A stretch of 64,000 nucleotides of DNA from Rhodanobacter panaciterrae (GCF_014651895.1 NZ_BMXT01000001.1:248001-312000); one strand, 5' to 3'; numbered from the stretch's first letter, positions 26,256-35,302 are shown. The notes: a model not told the origin generated them from the sequence alone. Made by a program: numbers and translations.

Positions 26256-28030
26256 GCATTCTGCCTGCCGCGTTGCCGTTCGACGATTCGCGCCGCCTCA
26301 CCGGTTCCAACCTGTACTTCGACGGTGCCGGCGCCGTGCTGGAGACCGTCGGTGTCGCCATCGACGACGCGCTGCTGGCTGGCTGGCACGCGCGCACGCA
26401 GCTTGCGTGTCGCGCACTCGGCTGGGTTGATTCGCTGCGCGTGGTGCGTCGGCATCCCGATGGTGCGGCGCTAGCCTTCGAAGCGCCGATCGACCAGTTG
26501 TTCAGCGCGACCGAAGTGAACGAATGGGCGTGGCTGGCGACCCTGGCCTCCACGCATGCCGTGGCGGCGGACCTGCATGCGCCGGGGCACCCCGCCGCAT
26601 GGGACGAGGCTTCCGCGCTGCACACGCTGCGCGCGTTCGCCGCCGCCGAACGACAACCCGCACTGCCGGTGCTGGTGCAGGCCGCCGAGGCGCGCAGGCT
26701 TACCGTATTGATCGACGATGACGTGTTTTCGATCGGCGAAGGAACGGGTGTCCGCAGCTGGCCGCTGAAAGAACTTCCTGCCATCGACGCCGTGCCGTGG
26801 ACCGCGCTGCACGATGTTCCGGTGGCGCTGGTGACCGGTTCCAACGGCAAGACCACTACCGTACGGCTGCTCGCCGCGATGGCGCAGGCGCATGGCTGGC
26901 ATGCCGGGCACAGCTGCACCGATGGCGTGTTCGTCGACGGTAGCGCGATCGACTCTGGCGACTTCTCCGGCCCCGCCGGCGCGCGCGAGGTGCTGCGCCA
27001 GCCGCAGGTCGAGGCTGCGGTGCTGGAGACCGCGCGCGGCGGCATCCTGCGTCGCGGCCTCGCCGTGCAGCGCGCAAACGTGGCGGTGGTGACCAACGTC
27101 AGCGACGATCATTTCGGCGAATACGGCATCCACGACCTGGATGGACTGGCGGCGGTGAAACTCACCGTCGCGCGTGTGCTTGGTGCCGATGGCCTGCTGG
27201 TATTGAATGCGGACGATGCCGTGCTGGTCAGGCAGGCCGCTGCGTTGTCGGCGCCGCTCGGCTGGTTCGCGCTCGACGATGCGCATCCGTTGCTGCGCGC
27301 CAGCCGCGAACAGGCCGGCAGCACTTGCGCCGTGCGCGACGGCCATCTCCACCTGTTCCACCAAGGTATCGATCACGACTTGGGTGTGGTCGCGCAAATG
27401 CCATTGAGCTTCGCCGGCAGCGCCGGCTACAACATCGCGAATATCGCGGCCGCCGCGCTGGCGGCCGCGGCGCTCGGCATTCCCGCCGGAACCATCGCCG
27501 ACGTGCTGGCGCGTTTCGGCAGCGCTCATGCGGACAATCCCGGCCGCCTGCAGCACTGGCGCTTCGGCACGCTGCAGGTGTTCGTCGACTACGCGCACAA
27601 TCCGGAAGGTCTGCGCGGCCTGCTGGGCGTCGCGACGACATCGCTGGGCCGCGGACGTCTTGGCCTGGTGCTGGGTCAGGCCGGTAATCGCGAAGACGCG
27701 GATATCCGTGAACTCGCCGCGGTCGCGGCCAGCTTTCATCCGCAGCGCGTAGTGCTGAAGGACATCGAGGGTTTCATGCGCGGCCGCGTGGCAGGCGAGG
27801 TCGCGGGTATTTTGCGCGACGCGCTGGTGCAGAACGCGGTGCCGGTGGAGGCGGTTGTTGAATGCCTCGATGAGCTCGATGCTGTGTGCGGGTTGCTTGC
27901 GTGGGCGCGGGATGGAGATGTACTGGTGTTGCCTGTGCATGGGGTGCAGGCGCGGCAGGCGGTGGTGGAATTGCTGGATGGGTTGCAGGCGACGGGGTGG
28001 TCGGCGAGCTCTTCGCTGCCATCGAATTGA
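26252..28030 (+). CDS. Mur-ligase family protein paired with cyanophycin synthetase
   Basis: A 592-residue protein with a Mur-ligase-like ATPase: P-loop GSNGKTTTVRLL near residue 196, LETARGGILRRGLAVQRANVAVVTNVSDDHFGEYGI, and FVDYAHNPEGLRGLLG. These match the C-terminal half of CphA, but the ATP-grasp half is missing. In its place is a ~190-residue N-terminal region (FDDSRRLTGSNLYF...) of unknown fold. It starts with TTG overlapping the cphA stop (TTGA), so it is tightly coupled. Comparable second genes next to cphA in other bacteria have been called cphA'; cyanobacterial CphA2 is different because it keeps ATP-grasp. A role in cyanophycin chain extension or dipeptide re-use is inference. Confidence 0.75.
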   Translation: MSILPAALPFDDSRRLTGSNLYFDGAGAVLETVGVAIDDALLAGWHARTQLACRALGWVDSLRVVRRHPDGAALAFEAPIDQLFSATEVNEWAWLATLASTHAVAADLHAPGHPAAWDEASALHTLRAFAAAERQPALPVLVQAAEARRLTVLIDDDVFSIGEGTGVRSWPLKELPAIDAVPWTALHDVPVALVTGSNGKTTTVRLLAAMAQAHGWHAGHSCTDGVFVDGSAIDSGDFSGPAGAREVLRQPQVEAAVLETARGGILRRGLAVQRANVAVVTNVSDDHFGEYGIHDLDGLAAVKLTVARVLGADGLLVLNADDAVLVRQAAALSAPLGWFALDDAHPLLRASREQAGSTCAVRDGHLHLFHQGIDHDLGVVAQMPLSFAGSAGYNIANIAAAALAAAALGIPAGTIADVLARFGSAHADNPGRLQHWRFGTLQVFVDYAHNPEGLRGLLGVATTSLGRGRLGLVLGQAGNREDADIRELAAVAASFHPQRVVLKDIEGFMRGRVAGEVAGILRDALVQNAVPVEAVVECLDELDAVCGLLAWARDGDVLVLPVHGVQARQAVVELLDGLQATGWSASSSLPSN

Positions 28031-28558
28031 TCGAACTGTGGTGGCTCGATGACGTGCGGGAGCGCACCTTGTGCGCGATGCTCTACTCACCCTGATGAGG
28101 GCTTTCAGGTCCTTCCAACGCCCCCAGTCGTCATTCCTGCGAAGGCAGGAATCGCTTTTGCAATTCTGCACTCTGGCATCAGAGCTGAAGAGCTTTCACC
28201 CTCCTGCGGAGGGCGAGGTACTTCTCTTTTTCTTGTCAAAAAGAGAAGTGCCCAGAGAAAACGACACCCCCCTTGGCGCTTGCCGAGCATCCATGCCCGG
28301 CAAGTCCGTGAGGCGGGGTCGGGCTTTTCGACAGGGCATCCTGCCCTGACGAAAAGGAGCCGACATCCCTGTCGACTCCCGCTACGCGGCCTGTCGTCCC
28401 CACCTCACCGCCGCACAGGGGCCCCGGGTAGAGCACGGGCCATCCTGGCCCGCACTCGGTGTGCTACCGCTGCACGGTAGCGAAAGCCGAGAAACGGCGA
28501 GTCGAGGCCTGAGACAACTGGCGCGACTTAATTTCCTCCGTTCCGTTATCCGGTCCCG
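28031..28558. repeat. Hairpin-rich intergenic island, no gene
   Basis: No credible coding sequence in this 528-base gap. It contains successive inverted repeats: ATTCCTGC-gaag-GCAGGAAT (28133-28152), ACTTCTCTTTTT-6-AAAAAGAGAAGT (28220-28249), CAGGGCA-tcc-TGCCCTG (28332-28348), CGACA-tccc-TGTCG (28361-28374) and CGGGCCA-tcc-TGGCCCG (28436-28452). The string TTCTTGTCAAAAAGAGAAGT and the CATCCTG-centred hairpins resemble a dispersed element I remember from xanthomonad genomes; it has no name that I know. The first hairpin may terminate the cyanophycin operon. Confidence 0.6.
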
Positions 28559-29473
28559 TTATCCCGTGATTGACTCCGACCGCGAGCTCGCCCAGAACTG
28601 GGCGCCGTCGAAGTTCGCGAACTGGCCTGCCACAGCATTCGGCACGAAACTCAGAACGACTTGTTGTTTGCCCTGAGCGGTACCGCTGAGTCGTCTTACA
28701 GGTAGCCGGGCTATCAAGGATCGGCCCGCCACTGATCGGTCGTTCTTCAGCGGGCCGTCAAGGTCCGGGTCGGAACACACCAGACCTATCACGCGCATTG
28801 CGCCGGAGGTGCCATAGTGGAAGACGGGGCCGCCGCTCATTCCGGATGTCATCGGAATAGTTGTCTCGAAACAGGGGCCACGGCAGAGTCGTTGTCCCGT
28901 GGGGAACACCTCCAGCACCTTGCCCACTCGCAAAACGGCCTGACGTTCGACCTTGAACGCACCAGTGTCATCATTCCTGCACGCAAGATTGAGGTAACTC
29001 GCAACGCATACGAGTTGCCCAGTCTTCGGCATCTCATCTTCGAGAATGAACTCCCGCAGGGGAAATTCGGACTCTTGCCCATTCTGCGGTCTGAGCTGTA
29101 CGACACCCACGTCACCAGCCTCGTCGAACGCTAACGCGTCAACTGCGCTGACGACCACCCTTGAGTTTGAGCGCGTCAGCATCGCAAGTCCTGCAAGTGA
29201 GACGTTGATCGGGGGTGGAAGCGGCGCAAACTCAGGAAGAGTGGTGACATGACTCAGCAGATTACCTTTCCGCTGAAGTCGCTGGACCTCTGCAAACACG
29301 TGCGCTGCCGAGACAGCGAAAGCAACGTCGCTCAAAGCCTTTATTACGAATCCCGTCCCAACGGAGTGATAGACATCAGTCGAGTCTTTGGCAACAACCG
29401 TGAATAGCCCCTCCTCAATCTCCGCCGGGGCATCCATTTGATTCCACTCGAATCCGAACAGTGGCTCCTGCAT
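28559..29473 (-). CDS. Trypsin-like serine protease domain protein
   Basis: A 304-residue single-domain chymotrypsin-fold protein. A full triad can be proposed: His58 in VSAAHVF, Asp121 in GDVGVVQL and Ser213 in TSGMSGGPVF. There is no PDZ domain and no evident signal peptide, so it may act in the cytoplasm. ATG at 29473 has GGAG seven bases upstream, which is why I prefer it over a TTG at 29539. Its base composition is visibly lower than its neighbours: bases 28981-29040 are 50% G+C against about 63% in a cphA line. With the adjacent repeat island, this points to acquired DNA. Similar lone trypsin domains occur in accessory and defence-associated loci, but nothing here shows a partner. Confidence 0.7.
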   Translation of the reverse strand: MQEPLFGFEWNQMDAPAEIEEGLFTVVAKDSTDVYHSVGTGFVIKALSDVAFAVSAAHVFAEVQRLQRKGNLLSHVTTLPEFAPLPPPINVSLAGLAMLTRSNSRVVVSAVDALAFDEAGDVGVVQLRPQNGQESEFPLREFILEDEMPKTGQLVCVASYLNLACRNDDTGAFKVERQAVLRVGKVLEVFPTGQRLCRGPCFETTIPMTSGMSGGPVFHYGTSGAMRVIGLVCSDPDLDGPLKNDRSVAGRSLIARLPVRRLSGTAQGKQQVVLSFVPNAVAGQFANFDGAQFWASSRSESITG

Positions 29474-29733
29474 CGCATGTCTCCAAGCTTTGACCAGGGC
29501 ACAGTCTGCCACGGCGTGAGTGCGTAACCCCTCGTTCAACCGGACCCGCTACAGCGCTTACCTCCGCGATCCGGTCAGCTCGAATGTTGAAGATGCGCAT
29601 TCTCGAAAACGGCCCTTCGTTACCGGCCACTGCGGGTCGATCTCTATCGGTCGCAGCCTGCGTGGCAATCATTGGACCGCGGCGGTAGCCGTGGTCAGCG
29701 CATTCATCGTTTGAGCCCGATAGCCTCCCAAGA

Positions 29734-29753
29734 ACGGGCTGAATGCAGCCCGT
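29734..29753 (-). terminator. Hairpin after ybdD, possible terminator
   Basis: ACGGGCTG-aatg-CAGCCCGT, a perfect 8-bp stem 9 bases after the ybdD stop on the minus strand. The T-tract behind it is poor (TTCTTGG). Confidence 0.5.
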
Positions 29754-29762
29754 AGTCGCCCA

Positions 29763-29966
29763 TCAACAACACCTTCCACCACCGCCTTTGTAACGCGCCA
29801 CCTGCCGTTCGCGAAAAAACTCCTTGTAACTGGGCACTTCGCGTTCGGGATGATGCTCGCGCAGATGCTTCACGTAGGCATCGTAATCGGGCACGCCGCA
29901 GCAGAGGCGGGCGGTTTGTACCGCCCACTTCCAGCCCGATTCAAGCGCCTGTATCGACCTGTTCAT
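29763..29966 (-). CDS. YbdD/YjiX family small protein
   Basis: A 67-residue protein of the YbdD family (DUF466): GVPDYDAYVKHLREHHPEREVPSYKEFFRERQVARYKGG is the conserved core, and the C-terminus ends GGGGRCC. It lies ten bases downstream of cstA on the same strand, the normal arrangement of ybdD/yjiX with a CstA-type pyruvate or peptide transporter, where the small protein is thought to support transport. Confidence 0.88.
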   Translation of the reverse strand: MNRSIQALESGWKWAVQTARLCCGVPDYDAYVKHLREHHPEREVPSYKEFFRERQVARYKGGGGRCC

Positions 29967-29976
29967 CGCGATTTCC

Positions 29977-32049
29977 TCAGCTGGCGACGCTGCTCAGTGC
30001 CACGTACGGTTCTTCGTGTGCGGTCGGGTGGTTGGTCTGCCATGCGCGGATCAGGGCGCGCAGCGAGAAGCCGAGCATGGCCACGATCAGCAGCATGAAC
30101 AGTCCGGTGAGTGCCATGTCGACGTAGTTGTTGGTGACGATCTGCTGCATCGCGGCTGGCGTCTTGGCTGGCGCCAACAGCTTGCCGTCCTGCATCGCCT
30201 GCGCGTATTTCTGCGCAGCGGCGGTGAAGCTTATCGGGCCGCTGAGCTTCTCCCAGCCAGCGGTGAGCGTGCATACGATCAGCCAGATCGCCGGGATACC
30301 CGGCACCAGCACGTAGCGCTCGCGCTTGAGCTTCACTACCACCACGGTGGCCAGCATCAAGGCGATCGCGGCGAGCATCTGGTTGGCGATACCGAACAGT
30401 GGCCACAAGGTATTGATGCCGCCCAGCGGATCGACCGCGCCCTGGTACAGGAAGTAACCCCACAGGCCCACGCAGATCGCGGTGGCGAGCAGGTTGCCGG
30501 TCCACGATTCGGTGGCCTGCAGTGGCTTGTGAATCAGCCCGGCGATTTCCTGGATCATGAAGCGGCCGACGCGGGTGCCGGCATCGACCGTGGTAAGGAT
30601 GAACAGCGCCTCGAACAGGATCGCGTAGTGGTACCAGAACGCCATCATGCTGCCGCCGGGGATGATGTTGTGCAGCAACTGCGCCATGCCCACCGCCAGG
30701 GTCGGCGCGCCGCCGGCGCGGCCGAGGATGCTGGATTCGCCGATGTTCTTCGCGGTCTGCAGCAACTCGTCCGGCGTCACCACGAAGCCCCACTGGCTGA
30801 TCGTGGTGGCGGCGTCCTGCACCGTGCTGCCGACGAGCGCGGCCGGCGAATTCATCGCGAAGTACACGCCCGGGTGCAGCGAAGAGGCGGCGATCAGCGC
30901 CATGATCGCCACGAACGCTTCCATCAGCATGCCGCCGTAGCCGACCAGTCGAGCCTGCCCCTCATTGGCGAGCAGCTTGGGCGTGGTGCCGGAGGCGATG
31001 ATCGAATGCCAGCCCGATACCGCGCCGCAGGCGATGGTGATGAACAGGAACGGGAACAGGTTGCCCTGGAATACCGGGCCGGTGCCGTCGATGAACTTGG
31101 TCACCGCCGGCATCTGCAGGGTCGGCGCGGCGAGAAAGATCGCCAGCGCCAGCAGCGCGATGGTGCCGATCTTGAGGAAGGTGGACAGGTAGTCGCGCGG
31201 CGCCAGCAGCAGCCATACCGGCAACACCGAGGCGCAGAAACCATAGGCGATCAGCAGCCACGCCAGTGCCTTCGCATCGAAGTCGAACAGCGGCGCCAGC
31301 GCGGCCGAATCGGCCACGTTCTTGCCGAACGCGATCGAGGCCAGCAGCAGCACCAGGCCGATGATCGACACTTCCAGAATCTTGCCCGGACGGAACCAGC
31401 GCAGGTACACGCCCATCAGCAGCGCGATCGGAATCGTGGCAGCCACGGTGAAGGTGCCCCACGGGCTGTGCGTGAGTGCCTTGACCACCACCAGCGCCAG
31501 CACCGCCAGCACGATCATCATCAGCACCAGCACGCCGAACATCGCCACCACGCCGGCGACCGGCCCCAGTTCCTCGCGCAGCATGTGGCCGAGCGAACGG
31601 CCATCGCGGCGCAGCGAAAGGCCAAGAATCATGAAGTCCTGCACCGCGCCGGCGAACACCACGCCGAACAGGATCCACAGCGTACCGGGCAGGTAGCCCA
31701 TCTGCGCGGCCAGCACCGGGCCGACCAGCGGACCGGCACCGGCGATTGCGGCGAAGTGGTGGCCGAACACCACCCATTTGTCGGTGGGCACGTAGTCGAG
31801 ACCATCGTTGCGCAGCACCGAGGGCGGCGCGCGAGTCGGGTCCAGCTTCAGCACCGAGTGCTCGATGAACTTGCCGTAGAAGCGATAGCCGATCACGAAG
31901 ATCGAAATCGAGGCGGCGACCAGCCAGATCGCATTGATCGGCTCGCCGCGGCGCAGCGCGACCACGCCCAGACAGAACGCGCCGACGATGGCGATGGCGA
32001 CCCACAGGATCTTGCTGGCGGGACTCGGCTTGGGTATGGCTGCATGCAT
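29977..32049 (-). CDS. cstA: Carbon starvation protein A, pyruvate/peptide transporter
   Basis: A 690-residue polytopic membrane protein of the CstA family, with many hydrophobic helices and the family block GHHFAAIAGAGPLVGPVLAAQMGYLPGTLWILFGVVFAGAVQDF near the N-terminus, plus VSGWHSIIASGTTPK and IPGGSMMAFWYHYAILFEALFILTTVDAGTR. CstA-type proteins import pyruvate (BtsT/CstA) or peptides under carbon limitation. ATG 32049 is preferred because AGGAG lies eight bases upstream; an in-frame upstream start at 32076 has no site. It forms an operon with ybdD. A CRP site was not recognised. Confidence 0.93.
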   Translation of the reverse strand: MHAAIPKPSPASKILWVAIAIVGAFCLGVVALRRGEPINAIWLVAASISIFVIGYRFYGKFIEHSVLKLDPTRAPPSVLRNDGLDYVPTDKWVVFGHHFAAIAGAGPLVGPVLAAQMGYLPGTLWILFGVVFAGAVQDFMILGLSLRRDGRSLGHMLREELGPVAGVVAMFGVLVLMMIVLAVLALVVVKALTHSPWGTFTVAATIPIALLMGVYLRWFRPGKILEVSIIGLVLLLASIAFGKNVADSAALAPLFDFDAKALAWLLIAYGFCASVLPVWLLLAPRDYLSTFLKIGTIALLALAIFLAAPTLQMPAVTKFIDGTGPVFQGNLFPFLFITIACGAVSGWHSIIASGTTPKLLANEGQARLVGYGGMLMEAFVAIMALIAASSLHPGVYFAMNSPAALVGSTVQDAATTISQWGFVVTPDELLQTAKNIGESSILGRAGGAPTLAVGMAQLLHNIIPGGSMMAFWYHYAILFEALFILTTVDAGTRVGRFMIQEIAGLIHKPLQATESWTGNLLATAICVGLWGYFLYQGAVDPLGGINTLWPLFGIANQMLAAIALMLATVVVVKLKRERYVLVPGIPAIWLIVCTLTAGWEKLSGPISFTAAAQKYAQAMQDGKLLAPAKTPAAMQQIVTNNYVDMALTGLFMLLIVAMLGFSLRALIRAWQTNHPTAHEEPYVALSSVAS

Positions 32050-32220
32050 GAGTGGCTCTCCTCGGCAATGCAGCAAGAGTCGCCCCGTCGGCGGCGACGG
32101 TCAATGCCAAACCGGACCCGCCGGCATTAGCCATTGGTCGAATGCCACGGCCCAGGCGAGCGCCCCGACAGTTTGCGGCAGGGGTACACTGGCCGCTCCA
32201 TCGCCTACAAGGAGTTTGTC

Positions 32221-33021
32221 ATGCGTATTACCGTTCGCCATGGCCTGCTGGGCCTTGCTCTTGCGGTTGCCACGTTGCCGGTGATTGCCGCCGGTGCCGG
32301 TCAGTTCAAGGATCTGTTGAACAAGGTCAAGTCGTCGACGCATGGTTCGAATTCCTCGCTCGGCAGCGGCCTGCCGGACAGCGACATTGCCTCCGGCCTC
32401 AAGGAGGCGCTGGCCAAGGGCACCACCAATGCGATCAACAGTCTGGGTCGCGATGGTGGTTTCTGGAACAACAGCAAGGTACGCATTCCGCTACCCGGCA
32501 AACTCGAGCAGGCCGCCAGCCTGGCGAAAAAGCTGGGGCAGGGCGCCAAGGTCGACGCGTTCGAGCTGAGCATGAATCGCGCAGCGGAGAAGGCGGTGCC
32601 GCAGGTGGCGGAGATCTTTGGCGACGCGATCCGCAAGATGACGCTCAGCGATGCACGCGGCATTCTCACCGGTGGCGATCATGCCGCCACCGATTTCTTC
32701 CGCCGCGTTGCCGGTGATGCACTTACCGCACGCATCCATCCGATCGTGGCCAAGGCTACCGACAGCGTCGGTGTGACCGAAAAGTACAAGGCCTTCACTT
32801 CCGGCAGTGGCGGCGGTGCGCTCGGTGGTGCGTTGGGTTCGCTGGGTTCACTTAGTGGTCACAAGTCGAGCAACGGTGGCAGCCCGATGGATCTGGACAA
32901 CTATGTGACGTCGAAGACGCTGGACGGCCTGTTCACCGAGATTGGCGACCAGGAGCAGTCGATCCGCCACAACCCTGGCGCGCGCACCACTGATCTGCTG
33001 AAGAAAGTGTTCGGCGGTTGA
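32221..33021 (+). CDS. DUF4197 family exported protein
   Basis: A 266-residue protein with an N-terminal signal sequence (MRITVRHGLLGLALAVATLPVIAAG) followed by FKDLLNKV, SDIASGLKEALAKGTTNAINSLGRDGGFWNN and VRIPLPGKLEQAASLAKKLG, the typical DUF4197 segments. AAGGAG sits before the ATG (caaggagtttgtcATG). A Gly/Ser-rich loop (about residues 195-225) interrupts the C-terminal part. A periplasmic location is likely; function unknown. Divergent from cstA. Confidence 0.82.
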   Translation: MRITVRHGLLGLALAVATLPVIAAGAGQFKDLLNKVKSSTHGSNSSLGSGLPDSDIASGLKEALAKGTTNAINSLGRDGGFWNNSKVRIPLPGKLEQAASLAKKLGQGAKVDAFELSMNRAAEKAVPQVAEIFGDAIRKMTLSDARGILTGGDHAATDFFRRVAGDALTARIHPIVAKATDSVGVTEKYKAFTSGSGGGALGGALGSLGSLSGHKSSNGGSPMDLDNYVTSKTLDGLFTEIGDQEQSIRHNPGARTTDLLKKVFGG

Positions 33022-33040
33022 ACCCGCTTGCGGGTTCAAC
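33017..33040 (+). terminator. Hairpin overlapping the DUF4197 stop codon
   Basis: GTTGAACCCG-cttg-CGGGTTCAAC, a perfect 10-bp stem that includes the TGA stop. No T-run follows, so termination strength is uncertain; it may instead protect the 3' end. Confidence 0.45.
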
Positions 33041-33152
33041 AAATAAGGAGAGGGTTTTGCTCTGCGCAATTAAGGCGCCGAGCAAAGCCGCTTGCATCGG
33101 AACGCATTAACCACCATTTATCCGGTAACTGCGTTCGATCGCGAGGCATCCC

Positions 33153-33689
33153 ATGATCCGCGACATCCTCAAAATGGGCGATCCGCGCCTGCTGCGCATC
33201 GCCCCGCTGGTACCCGACGCGATGCTGGGCAGTGCGGAATTGGACGCGCTGATCGCCGACATGTTCGACACCATGCACGCCGCCGATGGCGTCGGCCTCG
33301 CCGCGCCGCAGATCGGCGTCGACCTGCAACTGGTGATCTTCGGCTTCGACAGCAACGAGCGTTATCCCGATGCGCCGGCGGTGCCGCGCACGATCCTGCT
33401 CAACCCTGTGATCACACCGCTGTCGCAGGATATGGAAGAAGGCTGGGAGGGTTGCCTGTCCGTGCCCGGCCTGCGTGGTGCAGTGAGTCGTTACTCGCTG
33501 ATCCGCTACGAAGGTGTCGATCCGCAAGGCCAGCGTATCGAGCGCACCGCCGAGGGTTTCCATGCCCGCGTGGTACAGCACGAATGCGATCACCTGATCG
33601 GCCGGCTGTATCCTTCGCGCATCACCGACTTCAGCAAGTTCGGCTACACCGACGTGCTGTTTCCGGGGCAGGACATCGGAGACGACTGA
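33153..33689 (+). CDS. def: Peptide deformylase
   Basis: Removes the N-formyl group from nascent proteins. The 178-residue protein has all three motifs: [18 protein letters not shown] and [11 protein letters not shown]; the Cys and both His bind the catalytic metal. The C-terminus is short and acidic. It is not next to fmt here, so it may be a second copy; that cannot be judged from the window. The stop overlaps the next start by one base (TGATG). Confidence 0.95.
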   Translation: MIRDILKMGDPRLLRIAPLVPDAMLGSAELDALIADMFDTMHAADGVGLAAPQIGVDLQLVIFGFDSNERYPDAPAVPRTILLNPVITPLSQDMEEGWEGCLSVPGLRGAVSRYSLIRYEGVDPQGQRIERTAEGFHARVVQHECDHLIGRLYPSRITDFSKFGYTDVLFPGQDIGDD

Positions 33690-33970
33690 TGCGCGCGATA
33701 TGGCATGACGCTGTGCTGGCGGAAAGCGACGACACCGTCGTGGTCGAAGGCAATCATTATTTTCCCGCCGGGTCGATGCGGCGCGAGTACTTCCGGGCCA
33801 GCGATCACCAGAGCGTCTGTCCGTGGAAAGGCACGGCCAGCTATTACGACGTGGTCGTGGATGGTGACGTGAATGCCAACGGCGCGTGGTATTACCCGAC
33901 ACCGAAAGAGGCCGCCAGCGAGATCAAGGGTCGCGTGGCCTTCTGGCATGGAGTGGTGGTCACCGCATGA
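33689..33970 (+). CDS. DUF427 domain protein
   Basis: A 93-residue protein matching the DUF427 pattern: AIWHDAVLAESDDTVVVEGNHYFP, REYFRASDHQSVCPWKGTASYYDVVVDG and AWYYPTPKEAASEIKGRVAFWHGV. The start overlaps the def stop (TGATG), fixing it and implying coupling. The family is a small beta-fold protein with no agreed activity. Confidence 0.85.
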   Translation: MRAIWHDAVLAESDDTVVVEGNHYFPAGSMRREYFRASDHQSVCPWKGTASYYDVVVDGDVNANGAWYYPTPKEAASEIKGRVAFWHGVVVTA

Positions 33971-34042
33971 GTTCCGTACGCCGGTATTGATGCGTCGAGG
34001 CCTGTGCATGGATGATGCTGCTCTTTGACGACAGGGCGGCTG

Positions 34043-35260
34043 ATGTCACCGATGGAATCCATGCAGCCATCGATGACTGACGGAACAGATGCGCGGCCCG
34101 TGCAGACACGCCGCAATCTTGGCATCGACCTGTTGCGCGGTCTGTCCATCCTGTTCGTCATCCTCAATCACCTCGGCCTGCGCATTCCGCTGAAGAAGAC
34201 CGCGCTGGCCGATGTGCTGCCGCCGTGGTTTCTGAGCCGGCTGAACTACAACGGCTACGAGGCCGTGTTCGTGTTCTTCGTGATTTCCGGTTTCCTGATT
34301 GCCGGCAACGCGCTGCAGCGCTGGGGCGGTCTGGAGCGGATCGACTTGCGTGCGTTCTACGCACGTCGCTTCGCCCGCATCGTGCCCTGCCTGCTGGTGC
34401 TGGTTGCCGTGCTCGCCGTGTTGCATCTGATGGCGGTGCCGGATTACACGATCAGTCGCCCGGGTCAGTCGCTGCCGGGTGCGATCTGGGCCGTCATCGG
34501 CCTGCATCTGAACTGGTACGAGGGGCGCACCGGCTATCTGCCGGGCAACTGGGACGTGCTGTGGTCGCTGTCGATCGAGGAAGTGTTCTATATCGGCTTT
34601 CCGCTGATCTGTCTGCTGACGCGTAGGCGCTGGTTGCTGGTGCCGCTGCTGGTCATCCTCGCGCTGTCGATGCCGTGGACGCACGCCGCCTTGCGCGGCA
34701 ACGAGATTTGGCAGGAGAAGGCCTACCTGCCGGGCATGTCGGCGATTGCGCTCGGCGTGCTCGGTGCCTTGCTGGCAGCGCGTTCCCGCACGCTTCCAGC
34801 ACGCACGACCGCCTTGCTGGGATGGCTGGGTACGATCGGTCTGATGGCGACCACGATCGACGGGGCGGTGATGTGGCATCTGTTGCGCGACGGCTACATG
34901 CTGTTGCTGGCGCTCTCTGCGCTGTGTCTGTTGCTGGCCTGCGAGCAACGCCAGCGCCGTGGCGACTGGCATGCCTGGCGCGGCCTGGATTGGCTGCGTT
35001 CGTGGGGGCGGCTCAGTTACGAGATCTATCTCACCCACATGTTCGTGGTCTTCGCGATGGTGCGTCTGTTCAAACTCGCTGGTGGCGACCTGCGGCTCGG
35101 CTTCCTGTGGTATCTGCTGGCGTTGCCGTTGTGCTGGCTGCTCGGTGCAGCGGTGGAGCGCTGGCTCTCGACGCCATGCGAGCGTTGGCTGCGTGCCGCA
35201 CTATTGCGTGCGCCGGCTGCCGCTGACCCACGCCAGCCGGCGAGCGTCGCGGCCGATTGA
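34043..35260 (+). CDS. Acyltransferase 3 family membrane protein
   Basis: A 405-residue inner-membrane acyltransferase (OafA/YrhL-like) that transfers acyl groups to envelope glycans. The N-terminal RRNLGIDLLRGLSILFVILNHLGL carries the His of the first conserved motif; FVFFVISGFLIAG, FYARRFARIVP and WSLSIEEVFYIGFPL follow in the usual order, with about ten membrane helices and SYEIYLTHMFVVF near the end. ATG at 34043 was preferred to an upstream TTG. It appears to be a single-gene unit; the acceptor is unknown. Confidence 0.87.
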   Translation: MSPMESMQPSMTDGTDARPVQTRRNLGIDLLRGLSILFVILNHLGLRIPLKKTALADVLPPWFLSRLNYNGYEAVFVFFVISGFLIAGNALQRWGGLERIDLRAFYARRFARIVPCLLVLVAVLAVLHLMAVPDYTISRPGQSLPGAIWAVIGLHLNWYEGRTGYLPGNWDVLWSLSIEEVFYIGFPLICLLTRRRWLLVPLLVILALSMPWTHAALRGNEIWQEKAYLPGMSAIALGVLGALLAARSRTLPARTTALLGWLGTIGLMATTIDGAVMWHLLRDGYMLLLALSALCLLLACEQRQRRGDWHAWRGLDWLRSWGRLSYEIYLTHMFVVFAMVRLFKLAGGDLRLGFLWYLLALPLCWLLGAAVERWLSTPCERWLRAALLRAPAAADPRQPASVAAD

Positions 35261-35302
35261 GTCGCCTGTGCAGTCGATGCCTACACAGGCGACTCGCTGT
35301 CG

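Noticed and set aside
28061..28558. Several 60-140 codon frames in the hairpin island
   Set aside because: They cross inverted repeats in all phases, have no ribosome sites and resemble no protein family.
29540..29714. Small frames upstream of the trypsin-like gene
   Set aside because: No ribosome site or recognisable product; the gap probably holds only the promoter.
30016..32130. 704-residue plus-strand frame
   Set aside because: Antisense to cstA, very rich in His, Arg and Gln, no recognisable family; a shadow.
33092..33688. 5' part of a frame that ends in the DUF427 gene
   Set aside because: It overlaps def out of frame; only the segment from 33689 encodes the DUF427 protein.
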